Assembly (NCBI GenBank): GCA_030562195.1
Contig: JAUJPP010000005.1
Span: forward strand, 33,963,106 to 34,027,105
Reading direction: 5' to 3'
DNA: 64,000 bases
Source of the DNA: Nipponacmea schrenckii
Taxonomy: Eukaryota > Mollusca > Gastropoda > Lottiidae
The position numbers and the translations under genes were made by a program. Below the pieces are notes generated by a model. It saw only the letters and a program-made list of their open reading frames with translations. It did no database searches and had not been told where the DNA came from. Below are positions 47,247 to 59,403 of the stretch, piece by piece. The number at the start of each line of letters is the position of its first letter. Position 1 is the first letter of the stretch.

Positions 47247-47975
47247 TCAAGATGCGTTGAACGGAAAGCGTAATTGGGTCTCTGGCATCAAACTCCTTTT
47301 TAACGAACTCGGGTAAACGTTCGTCTTTGAGAACCCTCAGTTTTTTTTTAACCCAATAGAGGTCAAAAGGCGAATTGAAGACCAGTATCTTCAAACTTGG
47401 CTCTCAAATCTCGAGAAGTCTAACAAGCTCAGATTCTATAAAAAATTATAAATCATCTTTCGAGTTCGAATCATATTTTGATTCAAACATCAGTGACAAA
47501 TTTAAATTCCTCATTTGTAAATTTAGTGTTGGTAATCTGAAACTCCAGATTGAAGTTGGTCGTTTCAAGACTGTTCGTGAGAAAAGATATTGTTTGTGTT
47601 GCAAATCTATGTATATTGAAGATGAATTTCACCTCCTTTTATCTTGTCCGTCTTATAATATATTTCGTCGTCAGTTTTTCAAACGTCAATTCTGGTCATT
47701 TCCATCTTTATATAAAATGAACATATTAATGACCCCACGATCAGATAAAGACCTGTTAAACCTTGGCAAATTCATTTATCATGCTAGCAAATTGCGAAAT
47801 CAGCTTCTAGGATGAATAACGCTAAGTAATGTGGTTTGCCTGTTTGTAAATTGAACTTAACTTGTATAGAACTCGATGTTGTTGTTTTGTTAGTATGTTT
47901 GCTTATAATTATTCGTGTGCATATGTTATTGTTGGCTATAGCATGTAATTGCTTTGCATAATAAACTAACTAAAC
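47247..47975 (+). pseudogene. Non-LTR retrotransposon C-terminal remnant
   Basis: Fragments in successive frames read NGKRNWVSGIKLLFNELG, RRIEDQYLQTWLSNLEKS, then a longer frame (47420-47815) with a Cys motif CLCCKSMYIEDEFHLLLSCP. This is the C-terminal region typical of LINE-type proteins in invertebrates, with the Cys/His knuckle (C-x2-C...H...C). There are stops and frameshifts, one in an A run near 47443. The end at about 47975 has AATAAACTAACTAAAC, a LINE-like tail. It lies in the intron between ankyrin exons 2 and 3, antisense to the gene. Confidence 0.8.
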
Positions 47976-48630
47976 TTACTTAGTCACCAAGACCGTGCTA
48001 TTGATTCCACATAGGTCAACAATTACATTTAATATTTGGCAACATAAATTGCCATTATATCAAGCGCAGTTATCTGCGTGGGGGTATTTCGAAAACATAT
48101 CAGATCTTCTTATAGGCCTAATTTTATGAAAACGGGATGTATAGTGAAATTGGCTGAGATTTTCAATCGAGCATGATAACATGGAGATTTGCAGTGGTAA
48201 CAATCATAATTGTATCGATTATCTTGTTACTGGATCGTAAATGTCATTCAATTCTGAAAAATATCGATTGAGGTATAGGCGCACTTAAGAATTATATTAA
48301 TGATGACTCACAACCAATAAGTGTTATAGTGATACATTCACATAACTCAATGTGTACTTCTGTTGTGGTCATGCACTTGATCGCAGAAGATATATCTGCC
48401 CATCTTGTACAAATGAAGACCTATTTGTATATTTCATATCAAATTGAACATCCAAATATCTGTGTATTTTTTTTTTCGCATCATCATTGCCTAAATGTTA
48501 TGACCATGTATTGGTTTTAATTTTGACACATGTAAAATGTTTATTAGTATTAATGTGAGCGAGTCGAAAAGAGAAATCTAGATTCTAGTGTCAAGTGTCA
48601 TGAAGATTTTAAAGACTTTAAATTCTTTAC

Positions 48631-48717
48631 CCATAACATCTTGATATCAGCATTCTGCTTCTCCAGTAACTCCTCTAATCTATCTATATCCCCCACTTTA
48701 ACAGCATTGTACATCGT
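48631..48717 (-). CDS. Ankyrin-repeat protein, second coding exon
   Basis: 87 nt between acceptor ATATTACAG and donor GTAAAG, phase 0 on both sides. It encodes 29 residues, TMYNAVKVGDIDRLEELLEK and QNADIKMLW (46-74), the first ankyrin repeat (NAVKVGDIDRLEELLEK). It is too short to show up as a long open frame but fits the neighbouring exons exactly. Confidence 0.85.
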
Positions 48718-48878
48718 CTGTAATATAGAAATTTATGTCGAATAAATAGGTGTCCTTTTGTACAGAAGTCCAAAGTTATCAAAACAAGGTAAAGTATATC
48801 AATGGGTTCCTGTTATATTTTATTATAATCTTAAAACTAAAAATGCAAGCTGTAAAATCAGGTGGGAGGAAAATTCAC

Positions 48879-49013
48879 CTTTTTCTCATTGAAAGTCATT
48901 TCTTGGTCTTCTTCGTCATCGTCGTCTTCCTCTTCCCGGATACTACATATGAAAGATTGTGGTAATTTGAATGGGCGAGGTGATTTTGGTCTTGATAATA
49001 CTTTACCAGCCAT
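48879..49013 (-). CDS. Ankyrin-repeat protein, first coding exon
   Basis: 135 nt from ATG (49011-49013) to donor GTGAAT, phase 0, encoding 45 residues: a basic start (MAGKVLSRPKSPRPFK) and an acidic run (EEEDDDDEED, 27-36) before FNEKK. The ATG is immediately preceded by TTTTAG, so it lies at the first base after a possible acceptor. The joined protein is 464 residues. All introns of this gene are phase 0. Confidence 0.75.
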
Positions 49014-49581
49014 CTAAAATAATGGAATGTCATTAAGATAATACAAGCTTTTTTCCACGAAGAGATATTTTCGGACAGGCGCATGTATATTGATAAGGGA
49101 TACCAGGGTTTTCAGCCAAAAAAAAGATATAGTCACTACGATTGGAATAAAAAGTAGGAATAAATTAAAGGCCCTACTCTATAGCGCCCAAGATTAGTCA
49201 AATGCGAGAACTCCGGCTAACAACATTAGTGCGATATTGTCATGACATTAAAGGCCCTATCAGCCTTGACAACACAATCAAAATATTAAAGAAATAACAA
49301 AAATCTGCAGAAAATAATACTAGTTGATATAAACGCTATCCTAAATAGCACGGCTTTATTAATACCTATATACATTTTTTTCGCATATGGACAAGGAAGT
49401 CAATACAGCGATTACATCTGCATTTAATCTTCAATAACAGTGAAAATCAAAATTCAACGAGAGCGTTTATTTTGCTAGAAAAAATCGTCCCGTGGAAATC
49501 CACCCTATTATAATGTCATGCGTATCATTAAGATTATATTAACAACACAAATGGTAACAAATATTGCAAGATTGAACTCAC

Positions 49582-49600
49582 CATTGCTCCTCTTTTTAAA
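49582..49600 (-). other. Possible upstream exon of the ankyrin gene
   Basis: The minus strand reads GGAGCAATG then GTGAGT, a consensus donor at 49581-49580. Spliced to the acceptor before 49013 it would place ATG directly before ATGGCT in frame, adding one Met. The 5' limit is unknown. It could equally be a chance donor. Confidence 0.35.
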
Positions 49601-49811
49601 TTAGTCGTGGTCAAAATAACAACAAAATATGAACTTTGCCTGTTACATAATAGGCAATGACTTTCCAACTATTCTTTTGTAATATATCAATGAGTATATT
49701 TACCCTATACACAACACTATATTATCCTTATAAACAATTATACTCGTAATACAAGATTTATTATGTCAGTGGTCAAACGATATACCAAAGGACCTTTCTG
49801 AACAATTACCC

Positions 49812-50149
49812 TTAAAGGGATAATAGGTCTTAGAATAAACAAAAAATTTGAAAATTTTAAATTTGGCCAATAAGAGCTCTATTCATCAGTAAATATACCT
49901 GTTACTAAAAATAGCATACAAACTAAATATCCAAAAAAGCTAATTGAATAGCCAGAAAGATACATTTGATTATTGAAAAGCGTTTAATAAATTGATTGAG
50001 CGTTTTTCAAATATAAATTCTGATACTTTATGACATCAGGTAAGTTCACTGATGAATATATATGCCCATTCTTGAGAACTAAAATTGTATGTTCATGCTG
50101 TTTGACGATTCTTGAGAATTAAAATTTATGTTAATGCAGTATCCCTTTA
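49812..50149. mobile_element. MITE with TTAAAGGGATA termini, full-length
   Basis: 338 bp, starting TTAAAGGGATAATAGG and ending AGTATCCCTTTAA. Inside, GAAAAGCGTTTAATAA and TTGAGCGTTTTTC form a partial palindrome near 49976-50010. It is inverted relative to the copy at 39639-39956. Confidence 0.75.
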
Positions 50150-51690
50150 ATAATGTTTGAGACACGGTAGTATACCAATGATCATCATAATGCGCAGGGT
50201 ACACTTGGTTTTGAATAGTCTACTACCTGAATAACATGTCGATTTTAGGCAATCTTGATGCACAAAATCTCAGTAAAATGGGGCAGGTGTTTCTAAATCT
50301 ACGCCATTTGAATACACTGTCAAATGTTTAAGTAATCCTATAAATATTTAATTAATTCATAAAATCTATATAATAAGAACGAATAGGCTATATACTCACT
50401 TCAAGAATTTTTCAGCTCACAACGATGTATCCAACTATAACTTATTCTGATATCAAAGATTTTATCAGTTAGTCGACAAGTCACTAAGATAATCCCTATA
50501 AGATCAAAATTCTATGACTGTCAAGTTAGAGGTTTTTATAATAGTAAATAAAAAATCACGTTATTTTCTCTCAGTCAGTCCCTTTATTATACCAGAGTAG
50601 ATATCGTGGTCGGTTTCTTCAAATGAAATATCCTATTTTGTATTAGTTACTGTATTAAGTAAATCTTTTTCTAACTTTTCATCTATGCATTGGAATCTAT
50701 GATAATAAAGGAAATGGACAGGGTTAATAACAACTGGTCAGAAGTTTACCTTCATAGATGAATGTAGCACAACAGGGTTCTTTAGAACAACGTTCAATTC
50801 GGCCAATTCCTGTGATAATATGGGCCTGCTTACGGGCAGAGATAGTAGGCCAGAAATTTTTATAAGGTACTCTATATCTAGTAAATCAAAGATATTGCAT
50901 ATGGTTTATAGATCTTCCAAAGGTCTCAAAATATATAGTTATCTTGCTCTATAGTTTTTTTATGAAGCGAGGTGATCGAATATCAATGCTATTGATCTTT
51001 TGTTATTAGGAAATAACAATCAAACCTTAGCTTTGATTGATTATAGTTGATTGAAATACAAATATTATAAAGAATACAAGCTTGTTATGATAATCCTTAC
51101 CTACACGATATTGTTATATGTGTATTGTTTTTTTTTACAATTTCTGTTAGCTATTTTGGTATCATATTACATACTTCTGGAGTCAACAATGCAAATATCT
51201 TTTGTTTGGTATGCAATATACCCTATTAGATATGTAAATATTACCTATTCATCGGTCAGCGGACAAACCTTCCCACGATAATACCTGGTAGTGACGATAG
51301 TGGTAACAGTTCAAATGATTTACTGGATAGCCGTTTAAGTTAAGCCGTTGTAGTCGGAAACATCGGCTTCTATTCCAGCCTTAGACAGCTATATAACCTG
51401 TCGATTAGAATAACTATCATAGGCCTCAATTTCTGACTACAGTTTAAGATGATTTGTGTAACAAACAATTTAATATCTTATAGACTAATAAAACCGACGA
51501 TCACTGCCCCGTAGATTTCCATGATTACTAACATTACATGTACGTTATAAAAACTTTTATTTTCCTGCAACTGTTCTTTCCTTTATTTCACAGGGTATGG
51601 TTCACTATTCAACTATCTACCTTAGTTTAGAGGGTACTTTTGAAAGAATTATGCCAATTCCGCACATCTCTGCATGGCCGCGGGAGCTAT
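50150..51690. other. AT-rich DNA, no gene recognised
   Basis: No domain-bearing frame and no repeat family shared with the rest of the window was seen. A plus frame at 51051-51281 is hydrophobic and Ile/Tyr-rich but has no supporting context. Confidence 0.5.
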
Positions 51691-51699
51691 ATATTACAT

Positions 51700-51960
51700 C
51701 CATTTTATAAACAAATTGTAGGTTGAAAATCTGTCCATTTCATGCAAATGTACTTGTGTATTTTTAAACAAATTGTACGTGGAGTATTGTATATTTATTT
51801 TGTGTACTTGATCGCCGGAACATAGATCTGTCCATTTGATACACATGTACTTGTGTATTTTTAGTATTTCAGACGAATTGTATATTGAGATATTATGTAT
51901 TTTCGATTTTTTTCTTTTTTTCTTTCTTTTTTTCTTTTTTTTTTTTTCCAATGTATTGCC
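51700..51960. repeat. Imperfect ~110 bp duplication and pyrimidine run
   Basis: ATCTGTCCATTT followed by ATGTACTTGTGTATTTTTA occurs twice (about 51730 and 51825). A T-rich run with scattered C follows at 51905-51949. Confidence 0.7.
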
Positions 51961-52050
51961 CCATGGGCTGAATGTGAGACAGGACCATGTCCTTGTGTAT
52001 TGGGCCTAATTCTGACCCATGTAAAATAAAGAGTTTATTATTATTATTAT
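51961..52050 (+). mobile_element. 3' tail of a retrotransposon with (TTA)n end
   Basis: A GC-richer stretch (CCCATGGGCTGAATGTGAG ... GGACCATGTCC) leads into GTAAAATAAAGAG and a TTATTATTATTATTA run. Such tails close several LINE families. The coding part is not attached here. Confidence 0.5.
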
Positions 52051-52544
52051 CACTTATTCAGCAAACTATACATGGTGCATGATGTGATCGTGTTTCGATG
52101 TTTGGTCACTTCATATCAGACTGGGTATACTGGACCGTGGTATTGATTCTAAGTATTTTAACACTTGACTTATTCCACTTTCAAAATACATAGTCTTACA
52201 AGCAGTCGATTTCACTAGTTGATGAACTGCCCAAGACATGAAGGCACGAGTTATGGCCCTTATCAATTATTTATTTACATTGTATTAATTTAAAAAAAAA
52301 TTACCTCGTTTTTTTTCTGACATTTAAAACCTTTCCCTCAAACCAAATTCCTCGCGATTAATACCCAAAATATACAACCCTTTGTTGCCTTTTAACCTTT
52401 GTATCACGAATACGTGGTGTGTTTTATATTTCTTAAACTAACTAAATTCTGTATATAACTTTATTTTAAGTTAAAGATTATGGCCTGCAGATAATATACA
52501 ATTAAATACTTTATGAAATAAACGTCGAATTTATAATAAAGTCA

Positions 52545-53240
52545 CAAAACCACAAACAGCTAGATGTTGCTTTGGTTACTGACCCTGATTTAGTGTCAGA
52601 GACAATAGTACATGAAGCAGGTATAAGCGATCACTGTCCAATAGAAGTTAACCTGAATCTTCCTCGATCCGCAAATAAAAGTTTCAAGCGTACTATATGG
52701 AATTATAATGAACTTGATGTAGATGCAATCAACAACTTCCTGTCTTCAACTGACTGGGTAAACTTCTTTGAAAGCCAAAAAGATCCGAATACACTGGCCA
52801 AATGTTTCTCCGAAAGACTTCTCCTAGCTGTCAATATTTTTGTTCCCCACAAAGATATCGTAATTCGTGAACGCGACGCTTTATGGATGAATGGCTACAC
52901 CCGGCGAATAATCAGACAAAGAGACAAAGAAACAGATTACATAGAAAGGCAAAGCAATCGGGTTTGGCAATTCACTGGCAAAAATTTCGCACTTCTAGGA
53001 ATTTTGTGGTATCTGAGGTTCGAAGGGCCAAAAAATGAATATTTCGACAATCTAGACGGTAAGATCTGTCAGGGCCAGTTTCAATAAAAAAAATTGGTGG
53101 AAGCTTGTGAACATGGTAGTTTTTTAACGTAATAATTCATCGAAGCAGCTTCCTCCTCTTTTGATTAACAGTCACATTGTCCATGAAGATGCTGAAAAAG
53201 CCGAAATTCTTAACCAAAGCTTTCCCAATCTGACACAGCT
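52545..53240 (+). pseudogene. LINE: endonuclease end and linker
   Basis: The frame LDVALVTDPDLVSE leads into GISDHCPIEV (about 52620-52650), the terminal catalytic SDH motif of APE-type endonucleases, so the 5' part of the element is missing. A linker typical of LINE ORF2 follows (DWVNFF, LDGKICQ), with a stop at about 53085. Then, in other frames, come KKWWKLV and PPLLINSHIVHEDAEKAEI, which normally precede the RT. Confidence 0.8.
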
Positions 53241-54298
53241 ATCCCACTACCAGTATATACTCCCCAAGATGTGAAAGCTATGCTTAGCTCACTAAAAATA
53301 AACAAGGCATGTGGGCATGATCATATAACAAATAAAATTCTAAAATGCTGCAGTCCATCTCTTACATTCCCCATGAGTACCCTCTTCAATGTTTTACAGC
53401 ATCAATGCTGTTTTCCAACAATATGGAAGCAAGCTATAACGTCATCCCGGTAAATAAGAAGGGTGATGCTAACATCTGCTCAAATTATCGTCCTATTTCA
53501 CTCCTCAGCACTCTAGGAAAGGTCTTTGAAAAATGTATACATAAATATTTGAATAATTTTCTACGATTAAATCAAATACTTTCTATTTCTCAATCAGGGT
53601 TTACCGAAAATGACTCTTGCACATACCAGCTCGTCAACATATATAATGATATTTGTAGGAGCATTGATGAAGGCCTTGAAACTAAAGCTGTATTTTTGAC
53701 ATAAGCAATGCTTTTGACCGTGTTTGGCATGATGGTCTTCTCTACAAACTCCAGAAAATTGGCATTAGAGGGAAATGCTTTTGCTCCTAAAGGACTATCT
53801 TTCTGAAAGTGAACAATCTGTGGTTGTTAGAGGCCAAACTTCAAGCTCGTTACTAGTTCAAAATGGAGTCCCGCAAGGGTCGGTGCTAGGGCCGCTTTTA
53901 TTCGTAATGTTTATAAACAATATTATTAATGGTATCAATTCAAATATTCGTCTATTTGCAGATGATATTTCCCTGTTCATGATCATAAATGACCCAACAG
54001 AATGTCAAACTTTTTTTAAAAATGACCTCAGAACCATCAGCAACTTGGCAAACTCTTGGAATGTTATTTTCTGCCCAGAAAAAAACCCGTCAGTATGACA
54101 TTCACAAGGAAAAAATCGCCTTCTACGTTTCCACTCTCTTTTGACGATAACATCTTAGAAGATTCTGAGCATCACAAGCATCTTGGCATTACACTCAGTA
54201 ATACTGGTAAATGGGATGAACACATTGACATCCTCATTCGAAAAATCAGCAAGTCAGTAAATTGCTTTCGTTCAATTAAATGTAGACTTTCCAGTTAA
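53241..54298 (+). pseudogene. LINE: reverse transcriptase
   Basis: The RT blocks occur in order across several frames: KINKACGHDHITNKIL, NYRPISLLSTLGKVFEK, QSGFTENDSC, ISNAFDRVWHDGL (catalytic Asp block, 53702-53735), NGVPQGSVLGPLLF and FADD (53955-53966, RT catalytic pair), then HKHLGITLS. One frameshift is in a T run near 53695. Other shifts and stops separate the blocks at 53440, 53770 and 54095. It is dead. Confidence 0.9.
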
Positions 54299-55104
54299 TC
54301 TCTTGAACATATCTACAGATCTTACATTCTGCCTCTTTTTGACTAAGGTGATGTTTTATATGATAATTGTGCAGAAACAGACTCAACTCGATTAGAAAAT
54401 CTTCATCTTTACTGCCTTAGATCAATAACCGGTTTAGTCCGTGGTACATCACACTCGTTGCTTTTTAAGGAATCAGGTTTCAATTCACTAAAACAAAGAC
54501 GATGTCAACATAGACTTATCTTGTTTTATAAGATGGTTCATAACATGGCTCCAAACTACCTCAATACACTAGTTCTAGGTCCTATGGGATCCTCTAATAA
54601 TTATAACACACGTCATAGTCACAAGTTAAGAACACTCTTTACTATCTCAAAACTCTATTATGACCCATTCCTACCAATCGCTATCCGTGAGTGGAACGCC
54701 TTGTCTGAGGATATTTCATTATCTAGTAGTATACAAGAGTTCAAACTAAAGATAAAATCTTGCGTCAATCCCCCGTCGTATTTTTACTTTGGAGAAAGAT
54801 TGCTCCAAATAATACATTATAAACTCCGAAATAGTATGAGTGATCTCAACTTACACAATTTCCTAAGAAACGTTGGCGACGTTCCATCTTGTGCATGTGG
54901 GTCCCATTGAAGAATCGGGTTACTTTCTGCACGTCTGTCCGAAATATCAAATCCAAGGGAAACCTTACATTCACTACCACAGCATCTTCTGGATGAAAAA
55001 AAACGCTATTGTATGGTTCTGATGACCTCAGTGATCTTGAAAATGAACATATTTTCGATACATTGTACGATTTTATAAAGCGATCAAAACGATTTGATAT
55101 TTAA
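54299..55104 (+). pseudogene. LINE: C-terminal region
   Basis: Continues SLEHIYRSYILPLF, then a 150-codon frame (54458-54910) with RLILFYKMVHNMAPNYL, PFLPIAIREWNAL and the beginning of the Cys/His end (CACGSH). Frame changes give EESGYFLHVCPKYQ and LENEHIFDTLYDFIKRS, ending with TAA at 55102-55104. This is the standard C-terminus of invertebrate CR1/Jockey-group LINEs. No poly-A is visible after it. Confidence 0.8.
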
Positions 55105-55149
55105 ATGTGTAATTCGCTCTTGCTATCTTATCCCGTCCTTGATCCTTAT

Positions 55150-55610
55150 TATATATACTTCTCCTATAGTTGATGACTTTATTTACCTTAGTTGTGGGAG
55201 GATTCTACTTATCTTTGTTGAGAATCTTGCATACTTACTCCAATATTGTGGGACTTGTAAATTTACCTTTTGCTGTGATTCTGAAATACTTACCCAAATT
55301 TCGGTCATGTATATTCATCCTAGCTGTTGATCTTGAATACTTACAATTGTCGATTCTGAAATACTTACCCAAATTTCGGTCATGTATGTATATTTATCCT
55401 GATCTTGAATACTTACCCTAATTGTTGATTCTGAAATACTTACCCAAATTTGGGTCTTGTATAATTTTCCCTAGTTGTTGATCTCAAAATAATACTTACC
55501 ATAGTTATTGATTCCGAAATACTTACCCAAATTTGAGTCTTGTATATTTACCCTAGTTGATGATCCTAAATATTTACCCTAGTTGTTTGATCCTGAAATA
55601 GTTAAATCCT
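55150..55610. repeat. 75-85 bp degenerate tandem repeat
   Basis: GAAATACTTACCCAAATTT recurs at about 55282, 55358, 55431 and 55516, joined by variants of CCTAGTTGTTGATC and TCTTGAATACTTAC. Unit lengths differ because internal half-units are gained or lost. It directly follows the LINE end. Confidence 0.85.
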
Positions 55611-55974
55611 TGCTGGATGTATCTCAAGTCAACGCAGTCTCCAGTTGACCAGCCCGGCTGTCCTGGTCTGGAATTTCGCTTGTGATTGTAGACGGATACA
55701 ATTATTGGTGATGACGATTCCTGTCTGGTGTGAACACACTATGCACATATGTCAAATATTAGTATAAACATGATTAAATTCGGTATATGTTGAACTATTT
55801 TATGATATACATGTATTTATTTATTTAAAGATTCCTTAATATTTGTTTTGTAAATTCTAATTGGTGACGGATTAGCATAAGCCTCGGCTTGTTTCCGAAA
55901 CCCTAATTATATATATTTGTAAACATATTAATATGTACAATGAAAAAATATTGTATAAACAAACAGCTGGAATA

Positions 55975-56840
55975 TGCTTTGTTGTTCAGTAGGTAAAAGG
56001 CTAAAATTCCGCGTTCCGATCAATGTAATGTCGTGCTGATAGCTAGGTAACAGTTTAACATACCGTGCTGCTAGCTGGTAACAGTTTAAGATGCTACAAA
56101 CTGGGTAACACCTGTCGCGCTGATAGCAAATTAGTAACAGTTCAATATGTCGTGACAAAAGCTAGGTAACAGTTTAATATGTTATGCTAGCTGTGTAATT
56201 GTTTGAGATGTCATGCTGCTATATGGGTAACCGTTTAAGATACCGTGCTGGTCGCTGGGTATCTGTTTAAGACATGCTGCAAGTTGGATAACAGTCAAAG
56301 ATGCTGTGCTACAAGCGGGAAAATCGGTGCCGATAGTTAGGTAACAGATTAATAATTATATCATGCTAGGTGGGTAACCATTTAAGATGCTGTGCCTTTA
56401 GCCGTGTAACAGTTTAAGATGTCGTGCTGGTCGCTGGGTAACAGTTTAAGACATGCTGCAAGTTGGATAACAGGCAAAGATGCCGTGCTACAAGCTGGGT
56501 AACAATACCCCATGTTGTGCCGATAGCTAGGTAACAGTTTAAGATGTCGTGCTGGTAGCTGGGTAATAGTTTAAGATATCATGCTACTCTGTGGGTAAAA
56601 GTCAATGATGTCGAAATGCCAGCTGGGTAACAGTTTAAGATGTCGTGATGCAAGCTGGGTAACAGTTTTTGATGCCGTGCTGCTAGATCGGTGACAGTTT
56701 AACATTTCATGTTACTAGTTGGGCAACAGTTTAAGATGTCGTGCTGGTAGCTGGGTAACAGTTTAGCGTGTCATGTTACTAGCTGGGTAACAGTTTAGCA
56801 TGGTATGCTGCTATCTGGGTAACAGTTTCAGATACTGTAT
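55975..56840. repeat. 32 bp minisatellite
   Basis: Units centre on GCTGGGTAACAGTTTAAGAT and GTCGTGCTGGTA. Where intact the period is 32 bp (for example 56751 and 56783). Copies are highly variable, with many single-base changes and a few short losses. Confidence 0.9.
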
Positions 56841-57590
56841 TGGAAGCCTGATTTAATGCTTTTCTAGTTAGTAATAGTTTATGATGCTGGTTTTGTTATT
56901 TGCCAACAGTTCATGGTGCTGGTTTTCTAATGGTAAAAGTTAATGATGTTGGTTGACTAGTTGGTAAAAGTCCACGATGCTGGTTGGTAGCAGTTCATGA
57001 TGAAAGTTTGCTAGTTAGTAACAGTCCATGATGCTGGTTTGCTAGGTGGTTAAAAGTCATGATGATGGTTTGCTGGTTGGAAGCAGTTCAAGATACAGGT
57101 TAGATGTACAGGGCCATGATGCATGTTAGTAACAGTTGATGATGCTGTGCTGCTAGTTTGTAACAGTACATTATGCTGATTTGCTGGTTGGAAACCTTTC
57201 ATGATGGTGGTTTGCTGGTTGGTAGCAGTTCATTATACTGGTTAGCTGTAAAGGTCCATTATGCTGGTTAGCTGTAACAGTTTACGATGCTTGGTTGCTA
57301 GTTTGTAACAGTATTACTGGTTTGCAGCATTTCAATACGCTGGTTAGCTGTAAAGGTTTATGATGCTAGTTAGTAACAGTTCATGATGCTGGTTTGCTGG
57401 TTGGTAGCAGTTTAGTATGCTGATTAGCTGTAAAGGTTGATGATCCTGGTTTGTAACGGTTCCTGGCGCTGGTTTGTAACAGTTCATTATGCTTGTTAGG
57501 TTTAACAGTTCAAGATGCTGGTTTCTAGGTGGTAATAGTTCATGCTGCTGGTTGGCTAGTCGGAACAGTTCCTGACGCTAGCTTGCTAGC
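56841..57590. repeat. ~31 bp minisatellite related to the preceding array
   Basis: Units such as GCTGGTTTGCTGGTTGG and TAGCAGTTCATGAT share the GTAACAGTTT/GTAGCAGTTC core with the array at 55975-56840 but have a different linker. The change takes place within about 100 bp near 56850. Confidence 0.85.
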
Positions 57591-57674
57591 AACGTGCTTT
57601 CTTCTAATAATAATTATATGATGGTAAGGGTACACTATGTATAATAAAGGGATAAAACGAGCGGACGTCCGAAA

Positions 57675-59400
57675 GGCTATACGCCCACCAGCAGCAAATT
57701 TTTATTGGTGAGCAAAAAAGTAGTTCAATCTACCAACATCATAATTAAAATCATGCATAAAAATGTATAAAATAACTTACAGTTCATTCAGGTGTTGGGA
57801 CAGTATTCCTTAATATTTTTTTTTTTGGCCTAATTATCAACAAGCATCACTTAAATCTGATGAAAACTGTAGTCTGTATCATGGCCACAAGCCCAAAATG
57901 ACGTATTTCACTTAAATCAGATGAAAACTGTAGTTTGTATCATGTCCACAAGCCCAACTGTAGTTTGTAGTTTGTATCATGCCCACAAGCCCAATATGAC
58001 GTATTTTGACAAAGTCAAGGGCAATAACGCGTGAACTAATGATCGAGACGTATTTTGACTAAGTCAATGGCAATAACCCAGGAACCAATGATCGAAATTT
58101 CATGAAATTCGAACCCATCCAAGATCTCATCAATATGAACAAGCATACCAAGTTTCATTGAAATCCGATGAAAACTGTGGTCTCTATTGTGGCCACAAGC
58201 AATTGTGGACGGACGGACGTCCGGACAGACAGGGTCAACCGCAATATACGTCCACATTATATGTGGGCATATAAAAATGTTTGGATAAACATTGTAGCCT
58301 GTATCACACCCACAAGCTGAATTTGACGAATTCTCACTAAGAAAGGGGGCATAACTCACCAACCGTAAAAGTCAGAAAGCCAGGAACCAATGATCGAAAT
58401 TTCATGAAATTCGAACCTATCCAAGATCTCATCAATATGAACAATCATACCAAGTTTCATTGAAACCGATGAAAACTGTGGTCTCTATTGTGGCCACAAG
58501 CAATTGTCCACGGACGGACGTCCGGGAAGACGGGGTCAACCGCAATATACGTCCACATTATATGTGGGCATATAAAAATGTTTGGATAAACATTGTAGAC
58601 TGTATCACACCCACAAGCTGAATTTGACGAATTCTCACTAAGAAAGAGGGCATAACTCACCAACCATAAAAGTCAGAAAGCTGATTTTCGAAAAGAAACA
58701 GAGATTTTATGATGACAAAGACACCTACCAAGTTTCGAAAAGATCAGAAAAAAATTGTGGCCTGTATCGCACCCACAAGCTGAATTTGACGAAGTTTCGC
58801 TAAAAAAAGAGGGCATAACTCACCAACCGCAAAAGTCAGAAAGCTGGTTTTCGAAAGGAACCGGGATTTTATGATGATAGAGACACATACCAAGTTTCGA
58901 AAAGATTGGACAAAAATTGTGGCCTGTATCGCGCCCACAAGCTGAATTTTACGAATTTTCGCTAAAAAAGAGGGCATAAACAAGCTGAATTTGACGAATT
59001 CTCACTAAGAAAGGGGGCATAACTCACAAACCGTAAAAGTCTGAAAGCTGATTTTTGAAAGGAACCGAGATTATATGATGATAGAGACACATACAGTGTA
59101 CCAAGTTTTGAAAAGATTGGACAAAAATTGTGGCCTGTATCGCGCCCACAAGCTGAATTTGACGAATTTTCGCTAAAAAAGAGGGCATAACTCATCAACA
59201 GTAAAAGTCAGAAAGCTGGTTTTCGAAAGGAACCGAGATTTTATGATGACAGAGACACATACCAAGTTTCATTGTAATCCGATGAAAACTGTGGTCTCTA
59301 TTGTGGCCACAAGCAATTGTGGACGGACGAATGTCCGTCCAGACGGATGTCCGTCAGGACGGACAGGGTCAACCGCAATATACGTCCAATGTGGACCTAT
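57675..59400 (+). mobile_element. Pearl-like element, C subtype, with three 3' caps
   Basis: The 5' end is shortened (GGCTATACGCCCACCAGCAGC, lacking the CTTGCCAGGCAAG palindrome). Units of ~165 bp carry ATACCAAGTTTCGAAAAGAT, GGCCTGTATCGC, and GAGGGCATAACTCACC. 3' caps with GGAC tracts occur at 58206-58272, 58506-58573 and 59313-59400. Confidence 0.75.
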
Positions 59401-59403
59401 AAA

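Noticed and set aside
55928..56158. 76-codon minus frame rich in CYQ motifs
   Set aside because: Lies in the 32 bp minisatellite; the peptide repeats mirror the DNA units.
58036..59198. Repeated minus frames reading APFLSENSSNSACG
   Set aside because: They recur with the C-type ladder units and are products of the repeat.
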